Shown here: piece by piece, positions 23,523 through 28,999 of the stretch
Layout: each line of letters begins with the position of its first letter
Numbering within the stretch: the first letter of the stretch is position 1
Assembly: GCA_021808985.1 (NCBI GenBank)
Contig: JAKBAQ010000005.1
Location: 1-28,999, forward strand
DNA from: Pseudomonadota bacterium
GTDB taxonomy: Bacteria; Pseudomonadota; Alphaproteobacteria; Acetobacterales; Acetobacteraceae
DNA: 28,999 nt
Direction: 5' to 3'
The notes under the pieces: generated by a model
What the model saw: only the letters and a program-made list of their open reading frames with translations
Databases searched by the model: none
What the model was told of the DNA's origin: nothing
Position numbers and translations under genes: made by a program

Positions 23523-25916
23523 GTGGCCATTCATACCGATCCATCACCCGTCATTGCCGATATCTCGAAATTTGACCGAAACTCAGGCTCATTTCTCGAA
23601 GGCCTGCTGTTTAATCATCGGCCGTTTATTCTGCTGGCGTGCCTGCTGGCAACCTTGTTTTTTGGTTTCTCGGCCTCGCAGACAAAGCTCAACGCCAGCT
23701 TCGAGAAGATGATCCCAACGCATCAAGCGTTCATCGTCAACTTCCTGAAGCATTATAATGAGCTGCAAAGCCAGGGAAACGCCGTCCGGATCGTGGTCAG
23801 CGCCAACCAAGGCACGATTATCAACGCGCACTATCTCGCTGTTCTGGAAAAAATCAGCGACCAGGTCTACCTGCTTCCAGGCGTGGACAGAGGATATATG
23901 ACCTCCCTCTGGACACCGCTGACACGCTGGCTGGCTGTAACCCCGGACGGGCTCGAGGGTGGCCCCGTCATCAGCCAATATTATGACGGCAGTCCCGCGC
24001 AGCTGGAGATCGTTCGGCAGAATATCGAGAAAACCGGCAAAATCGGTGAACTCGTCAGCCCTGATTTCAAGTCGAGCATGATATATGTGCCGCTGATGGA
24101 GCGTAACAATCTCACGGGCAAACCGTTGAACTACGGCCAGCTCGCCCGGGATCTGAATAAAATCCGCAAGGAATATGCCTCCCAGGGCGTCACGCTGCAT
24201 ATCGTCGGTTTTGCCATGGTCATGGGCGACATGATCAACGCGATCAACGTGGTGCTCGCCTTCTTTGGCATTTCAATCCTGATCGCGACATGCGCCCTGT
24301 TCTGGTACACACGCTGCGTCAGGAGCACGCTGCTGGTCGTAACGGCGTCTCTCGTGGCCGTTACCTGGCAAATGGGCCTGTTGCCGCTGTTGGGCTATGA
24401 CCTCAACCCATACTCGGTGCTTGTTCCCTTCCTGGTGTTCGCCATTGGCATGAGCCATGGCGCGCAAAAAATGAACGGCGTGATGCAGGATATCGGGCGC
24501 GGCACACACCCGCTCATCGCCGCGCGCTATACCTTCCGGCGTCTGTTCCTGGCCGGGTTCGCCGCGCTCACCTGCGACGCCGCCAGCTTTGGCGTGCTGA
24601 TGACCATCAAAATCGCGGCGATTCGCGAATTGGCGCTGATCGCCAGCATGGGTGTGGGCATCCTGATCTTCACAAACCTGATCATGCTGCCGATGCTGCT
24701 CAGCTATACCGGGGTAAGCCGCAAGGCGGCGATCCGCAGCATGCGCACCGAGCTCGCTGAAGAAGGCGGACGTGTCTCGCATCCCCTGTGGAATTTTCTG
24801 GACCTGTTCACACAGCGCCGCTATGCCACCCTTGCCATTTGCATGGCGGTGGCTCTTGGCTGTGTTGGCTGGTATGTCGGCCAAGGCGTGCAGGTCGGAG
24901 ATTTGAACCAGGGTGCCCCCGAATTGCGGCAGGACTCCCAATACAACAAGGATAACGCCTATATCCTGAGCCATTATTCGACAGGCAGTGACGTAATGGT
25001 CGTGATGATCGACACTACGCCGGGCGACTGCACGGACTATAACATCATTTCCACGATTGACGCTCTGGAATGGAAACTCGACCAGATGCGTGAAGTGAAA
25101 TCCACCGAGTCCATGGCATCCTTCGCCGCCATGGCCACCATGCTGCTGACGGAAGACTCACCAAAATGGGACGCGCTCGATCTGACAATGACCGATTACA
25201 TCGTCTACGCGCCCAGCCGCCTGGTGAACGCTGATTGCAGCTTCATGCCGCTCTACATCTCACTGGTGGACCATAAAGCGGCAACGCTGGACCATGTGGT
25301 CAACACCATACAGAAGTTCATTTCAAACCCGGCCAATCAGGGAACCGACTTCAAAATTTCCATGGCGGGCGGCAATGCCGGCATTGAAGCCGCGACCAAC
25401 ATCGTCATCAAGCAGGCCAATAATCAGATGCTCTATCTGGTCTACACGGCCGTGATCATCTTCTGCTTCATCACCTTCCGCTCCTGGCGCGCGGTGCTTT
25501 GCGCGGTGTTGCCTCTTGTCCTCACCTCGATTCTCAGCCAGGCGCTCATGGTCTGGCTGCATATCGGAATCAAGGTGGCCACACTGCCGGTCATCGCGCT
25601 CGGCGTTGGCATCGGTGTTGACTATGCCTTGTATGTGCTCAGCATATGCCTCAAACAGTTGCGGGCTGGCGCAAGCCTTTCCGATGCGTACCACCGCACG
25701 CTCCTGTTCACGGGCAAGGTTGTTTTGCTCACCGGCTTCACGCTGGCGGCCGGCGTGGTCACCTGGGTGTTCGCTCCCATCAAATTCCAGGCTGACATGG
25801 GCTTGCTGCTTTCATTCATGTTTGTCTGGAACATGCTCGGCGCGATGATCCTGGTCCCCTCACTGGCGTATTTTCTGCTGCCCAGACGCCTGTTCAAAAC
25901 CGCCGAGGCATCCTGA
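23523..25916 (+). CDS. RND-superfamily transporter (MMPL/HAE3-like)
   Basis: A 797-residue inner-membrane protein with about 12 membrane segments in two halves: one near residues 33-51, five clustered from about 235-395, one near 437-456, and five from about 643-790, with two large periplasmic loops. TM10 carries GVGIGVDYALYV, whose Asp-Tyr pair is the proton-relay signature of MmpL-type pumps; the matching position in TM4 reads FAIGMSHGAQ, so the relay is asymmetric. The length and single-chain layout match lipid or hopanoid/sterol-handling HAE3-type pumps rather than AcrB. Start is GTG, 14 nt after the propeller gene stop, with GGGGAAA upstream. Predicted to move the hydrophobic substrate or product with the DUF1302, DUF1329 and YCF48 proteins. 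Confidence 0.92.
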   Translation: MAIHTDPSPVIADISKFDRNSGSFLEGLLFNHRPFILLACLLATLFFGFSASQTKLNASFEKMIPTHQAFIVNFLKHYNELQSQGNAVRIVVSANQGTIINAHYLAVLEKISDQVYLLPGVDRGYMTSLWTPLTRWLAVTPDGLEGGPVISQYYDGSPAQLEIVRQNIEKTGKIGELVSPDFKSSMIYVPLMERNNLTGKPLNYGQLARDLNKIRKEYASQGVTLHIVGFAMVMGDMINAINVVLAFFGISILIATCALFWYTRCVRSTLLVVTASLVAVTWQMGLLPLLGYDLNPYSVLVPFLVFAIGMSHGAQKMNGVMQDIGRGTHPLIAARYTFRRLFLAGFAALTCDAASFGVLMTIKIAAIRELALIASMGVGILIFTNLIMLPMLLSYTGVSRKAAIRSMRTELAEEGGRVSHPLWNFLDLFTQRRYATLAICMAVALGCVGWYVGQGVQVGDLNQGAPELRQDSQYNKDNAYILSHYSTGSDVMVVMIDTTPGDCTDYNIISTIDALEWKLDQMREVKSTESMASFAAMATMLLTEDSPKWDALDLTMTDYIVYAPSRLVNADCSFMPLYISLVDHKAATLDHVVNTIQKFISNPANQGTDFKISMAGGNAGIEAATNIVIKQANNQMLYLVYTAVIIFCFITFRSWRAVLCAVLPLVLTSILSQALMVWLHIGIKVATLPVIALGVGIGVDYALYVLSICLKQLRAGASLSDAYHRTLLFTGKVVLLTGFTLAAGVVTWVFAPIKFQADMGLLLSFMFVWNMLGAMILVPSLAYFLLPRRLFKTAEAS

Positions 25917-25978
25917 TGCGTCCTGGCGGCGCGCACCCGGCGGATGAGGCGGCTTAAAACAGGTTAGGTGTTTTCCAT

Positions 25979-26013
25979 CCCCGCGGTGCCATCTTTTGCC
26001 GCGCGTCGCGGGG
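25979..26013. terminator. Weak hairpin after RND gene
   Basis: CCCCGCG and CGCGGGG pair around a 21-nt loop 63 nt after the RND stop. The loop is large and no T-tract follows, so termination is uncertain. Confidence 0.25.
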
Positions 26014-26059
26014 GCTGAGTATCGTGCAGGCTGCCTGGCTTTTAAGCAGCGGCATTTGG

Positions 26060-26079
26060 AGCGGCTGTCGGCAGCCGCT
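26060..26079 (+). other. Hairpin in the leader of the tandem CoA transferase gene
   Basis: AGCGGCTG and CAGCCGCT pair perfectly around a TCGG tetraloop, ending about 14 nt before the AGAAAGG ribosome site of the next gene. A second small stem AAGC/GCTT (26080-26090) follows directly. It could be a terminator of the upstream unit or modulate translation. Confidence 0.4.
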
Positions 26080-26108
26080 AAGCATTGCTTTGAAGAAAGG
26101 TCTATCGC

Positions 26109-28319
26109 ATGGCATCGGAACCGCGGATTCTCAAAGACATCGTCGTCGTGGATTTGGGCGCCGGCATGGCGCCCGCGCTGGTGTCCAAATTCCTCAGCGA
26201 ATGGGGCGCTGAAATCATCCGGGTGGCGCCCGCGCAGCCCGATCCATTCAGCCAGATCTACCCCGCCTATGACGTTTGGCGCCGCGGCAACAAGCTGGAC
26301 CATGAGGCTGCCCACTCCACAACCGCGCTGCACCGCCTGCTCGCCCGCGCTGACATCTGCATCACCGGCGGTGAGGATTATCCCGGCCTGCCCCGGCATG
26401 ACGCAACGTCCCTGGCCGCGCAAAACCCCCGCCTGGTCGTGCTTGATATTGAAGCCTACCCGGCTGGAACCGAACATGCCGGCCGCCCGGCGACGGATGT
26501 GCTCGTACAGGCGCGCTCCGGGCTGGCCTATGAGCATTACTCCAAACGCCCGCTGGTGATGAGCTTTGAACCCGCGAGTTACGGCGCCGCCTGCCGTGGC
26601 CTGGCCGGCCTGTTCGCCGCCCTTTATGAGCGTGAAGGCAGCGGCCAGGGCCAGATCGTGACGACCTCCCTGTTCGAAGGCGCGTTGAACTGGGCCGCCG
26701 GCCTATGGTGCGATGTCGACAAGCCGAACGGCAATACCAAATTCGTCATGCCGAAGGACCCATATCCGCTCATCTTCCGCGCCGCCGACGGCGTATACGT
26801 GCACATCGTAATCGGCGCGGCCGGCTCCAAATACCGCATGTATCAGGCGCTGGAAATCGACGATCCGAGCGTGCTGCCAAACGATAGCGGCATGCCCAAG
26901 CCAACCGACGATCCAAAGAATTTTTTCGGCAACATCGATCTTCTGGCCGCGCATGTCGCCAAAAAACCAAGCGCGGAGCTGCTGGAGCGGATTTGGGCGC
27001 TCGGCCTGCCCGCCGAGCCCGTGCTGCCCCCCGGCGCGTGCTGGGACCTGCCGCAAATCCAGCATAACGGCACAATCGTCACCGAAGCCGACGGCACCCG
27101 CCATGTCGGCCAGCCTATCATCATCGAGACATGCCCAGCCCCCTTCGCCGGGCCGCCCGAGCGGGTCGGGCCGCGCCCCCTGGATGGCGTGCGCGCCATC
27201 GATTTCGGCGCCTTTGTCGCCGGCCCCTACGCCTCGCTGGTCCTGGCCGATCTCGGCGCCGAGGTCATCAAGGTCGAAACCCCCGCGGGCGACCCAAACC
27301 GCAGCCTCTTCCGTTCGTGGACACCCGTGAACCGCGGCAAGCGCGCGATTTCCATAGACCTGAAACACCCTGACGGTTTGGCCCTGGCGAAAACCCTCTG
27401 CACGAAATCCGATATCGTGACGAGCAATTTCCGAACCGGCGTCTCCGCCCGGCTCGGGATCGATCCGGACAGTCTGCACGCCGAAAAGCCGGAACTCATC
27501 GTGCTGGAAAGCCCGGCCTACGGCACCAGCGGCCCGCTGGCTGAACGCGCGGGCTTTGACCTGGTGATGCAAGCCTTGTGCGGGCATGAATACCGGGCCG
27601 GCGGCAAGGATAATGAGCCCCTGTGGAACCGGACATCCATGGTCGATTATGCCGGCGGCCTGCTCGGGGCAATCGGCGCGCTCGTGGCTTTGTATCATCG
27701 CGCCCGCACGGGTGAGGGCACAACGGTCAACTCCGCCCTCGTGAGCGCCGGCATCTACCTGCTCTCGGAGCTTGTGCAGCGGCCCGATGGCCATTTTGAA
27801 GGCGCCGAGCTCCTGAATGCGTCACGCACCGGCTACCGCCCCGCCGAGGCGCTCTATGAGGCTGCCGACGGCTGGGTCGCCATCGCCGCGCGCGGCGCTG
27901 CCGCCGGCGCGGCCCTGGCCAGCGTGCTGGGCCTGCCCGGCGCCCCGGCCGGAGACCCGCTGCACTGGGGCGCCCATGAAGCCGGGCTGATCGCCAAGGC
28001 CGTGCGCGCCCGTCCGGCGGATGAGCTGCTCGCCGCCCTCGAGGCATCCGGCGTGTGGGCTGAAAAATGCCTGCAAAACAATGAACGGGCCTTCCTGAAC
28101 GATCCCAGCCTGCGCGCCTGCGGAACCGTCCGCGCCGCCCCCCACCCGCAATTCGGCGAGGTGCGCGAGCTTGGCCCGATGCTCCGCTTCTCCCGCTCCT
28201 CGGCGGGCGTCCCTGGGCACGCACCGCTTTTGGGCGAATCAACCCGCGACGTGCTCGCCGAGATCGGCGTCAGCGCAACGCAGATTGACGCGCTATGGGA
28301 AAGTAAGGCTGTTTCCTGA
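26109..28319 (+). CDS. Tandem CaiB/BaiF CoA-transferase fusion
   Basis: A 736-residue protein made of two class III CoA-transferase domains; single-domain members have about 400 residues. Domain 1 (about 8-345) begins VVVDLGAGMAPALVSKFLSEWG and keeps the fold pattern, but at the nucleophile position the sequence is PASYGAACRGLAGL, with Ser157 instead of Asp. Domain 2 (about 355-730) is canonical: AIDFGAFVAGPYASLVLADLG (363-383), NRGKRAISIDL, and MVDYAGGLLGA with D513 as candidate nucleophile. One active and one structural domain in a single chain is likely. It would transfer CoA to a pathway acid. AGAAAGG stands 8 nt before the ATG. It stands 192 nt after the RND gene and 67 nt before the RDHS-motif gene. 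Confidence 0.9.
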   Translation: MASEPRILKDIVVVDLGAGMAPALVSKFLSEWGAEIIRVAPAQPDPFSQIYPAYDVWRRGNKLDHEAAHSTTALHRLLARADICITGGEDYPGLPRHDATSLAAQNPRLVVLDIEAYPAGTEHAGRPATDVLVQARSGLAYEHYSKRPLVMSFEPASYGAACRGLAGLFAALYEREGSGQGQIVTTSLFEGALNWAAGLWCDVDKPNGNTKFVMPKDPYPLIFRAADGVYVHIVIGAAGSKYRMYQALEIDDPSVLPNDSGMPKPTDDPKNFFGNIDLLAAHVAKKPSAELLERIWALGLPAEPVLPPGACWDLPQIQHNGTIVTEADGTRHVGQPIIIETCPAPFAGPPERVGPRPLDGVRAIDFGAFVAGPYASLVLADLGAEVIKVETPAGDPNRSLFRSWTPVNRGKRAISIDLKHPDGLALAKTLCTKSDIVTSNFRTGVSARLGIDPDSLHAEKPELIVLESPAYGTSGPLAERAGFDLVMQALCGHEYRAGGKDNEPLWNRTSMVDYAGGLLGAIGALVALYHRARTGEGTTVNSALVSAGIYLLSELVQRPDGHFEGAELLNASRTGYRPAEALYEAADGWVAIAARGAAAGAALASVLGLPGAPAGDPLHWGAHEAGLIAKAVRARPADELLAALEASGVWAEKCLQNNERAFLNDPSLRACGTVRAAPHPQFGEVRELGPMLRFSRSSAGVPGHAPLLGESTRDVLAEIGVSATQIDALWESKAVS

Positions 28320-28386
28320 AACTGATCCAAGAATAAGAGGAAATACTGGCGGCTGCCGTGTGATGCGAAACAAAGGATAAAAATCT

Positions 28387-28999
28387 ATGCTCGACACTGC
28401 GCTTTTGAATCCCTTCGGCATTGATCCGCGCGATGAGCTTCCCCACCCGCCGGAGGACAAGCCGAACTGGACCGAATATTACTATTTCTTCGGCTTTGAC
28501 CGGCAAACAGACCACGCCGTCAGCGTGCATATCGGGCGTGAGCCGACCGATCCGGATATCTGGCGCGCGGTCATCGGCATTTATTCCCCAGGCGGCAAAC
28601 TTCTGGTGGGCCGCTATTTCGGGCGGGATGGCGCGATTGACGGCCCCGGCGCTGGCCCGATGCGCGTGCGCTGCCTGGAGCCGATGCGGCGCTGGGCGCT
28701 CAGCTTTGATGGCCTGCTGGAACAATCCGACCGTGTGGCCCTGGCGAACCGCCCGCACCCGAGCGCGATCGCGGAGCTGGCGAAATTTGATCTCGTGTTC
28801 GAAGGTGCCGCCCCAATGTGGGATCTCGGAAAGAGCGATCTCTCCAAGGGGTTCGTGTTCGTCGTTGATGACACAAGGGAAGAATCGAAATCCCATCATT
28901 GGGAGCAAATCTGCAAGGTGCATGGCAGCCTCACGCTCGGCGGCAAAACACTGGCTTTCTCTGGCGGCGGCAACCGGGATCATTCCTTTGGCCCGCGAG
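28387..28999 (+). CDS. Lipocalin-like RDHS-motif protein, N-terminal part (runs off window)
   Basis: An open frame from ATG 28387 continues without stop to the window end (204 codons). AAAGGA lies 9 nt upstream. The visible part contains YYYFFGFD (31-38), a beta-rich body, and at its end GGGNRDHSFGPR (193-204), the same RDHS motif as the 4421 protein, so it belongs to the same lipocalin-like (AttH/CrtC-type, DUF7064-like) superfamily but to a different branch; overall similarity to the 4421 protein is low by eye. The rest of the gene is outside. No signal peptide is seen. It probably belongs to the same unit as the tandem CoA transferase. Confidence 0.75.
   Translation, partial: MLDTALLNPFGIDPRDELPHPPEDKPNWTEYYYFFGFDRQTDHAVSVHIGREPTDPDIWRAVIGIYSPGGKLLVGRYFGRDGAIDGPGAGPMRVRCLEPMRRWALSFDGLLEQSDRVALANRPHPSAIAELAKFDLVFEGAAPMWDLGKSDLSKGFVFVVDDTREESKSHHWEQICKVHGSLTLGGKTLAFSGGGNRDHSFGPR

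Noticed and set aside
26703..27794. 363-codon minus-strand open frame
   Set aside because: Antisense shadow of the tandem CoA transferase, whose two domains are clearly recognisable on the plus strand.

Overview
The window looks like a high-GC (by eye about 60%) alphaproteobacterial chromosome. It carries a catabolic and envelope-transport cluster for a hydrophobic carboxylic acid or steroid/terpenoid-like compound. The evidence is gene content: an acyl-CoA ligase, three crotonases, two CaiB-type CoA transferases, an acyl-CoA dehydrogenase, an SDR, Rieske electron-transfer parts, and a DUF1302/DUF1329/YCF48/RND module. The exact genus cannot be read from the sequence. No rRNA, tRNA, CRISPR array or insertion sequence was seen.

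Layout. (1) 1-2038: 3' part of an indolepyruvate ferredoxin oxidoreductase, facing an acyl-CoA dehydrogenase (2121-3293, minus) across a perfect hairpin. (2) A MarR-type regulator (3516-4043, minus) diverges from a tightly coupled five-gene operon (4421-9381, plus): lipocalin-like RDHS-motif protein, atypical APH-type kinase, small helical protein, canonical APH-type kinase with an N-terminal helical extension, and alpha/beta hydrolase. Three of the four junctions are 4-nt stop/start overlaps. (3) A minus-strand operon (9428-11368): SDR, duplicated ABM-like protein, Rieske ferredoxin. (4) A plus-strand operon (11520-15869): crotonase, acyl-CoA ligase, PaaG-like crotonase, CaiB/BaiF CoA transferase. 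(5) A minus-strand pair (15870-18433): ferredoxin reductase and a FadB/FadJ-like hydratase with an eroded dehydrogenase part. (6) A 720-bp leader/regulatory region, then an envelope module (19154-25916): DUF1302 barrel, DUF1329 periplasmic protein, a strong terminator, YCF48-like propeller, RND transporter. (7) A tandem CaiB fusion (26109-28319) and the start of a second RDHS-motif lipocalin-like gene that runs off the window end (28387 onward).

How it may work (inference). The envelope module would move a greasy substrate across or between membranes. The ligase and CoA transferases would activate acids as CoA thioesters, and the dehydrogenases and crotonases would carry out beta-oxidation-like steps. 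Kinase plus small helical protein recalls the LvaA/LvaB pair of Pseudomonas levulinate catabolism, where a hydroxyacyl-CoA is phosphorylated so the hydroxyl can leave. The most interesting candidate for an undescribed system is therefore the MarR-linked operon at 4421-9381. It pairs one intact kinase with one whose catalytic loop is altered, next to an RDHS lipocalin-like protein.
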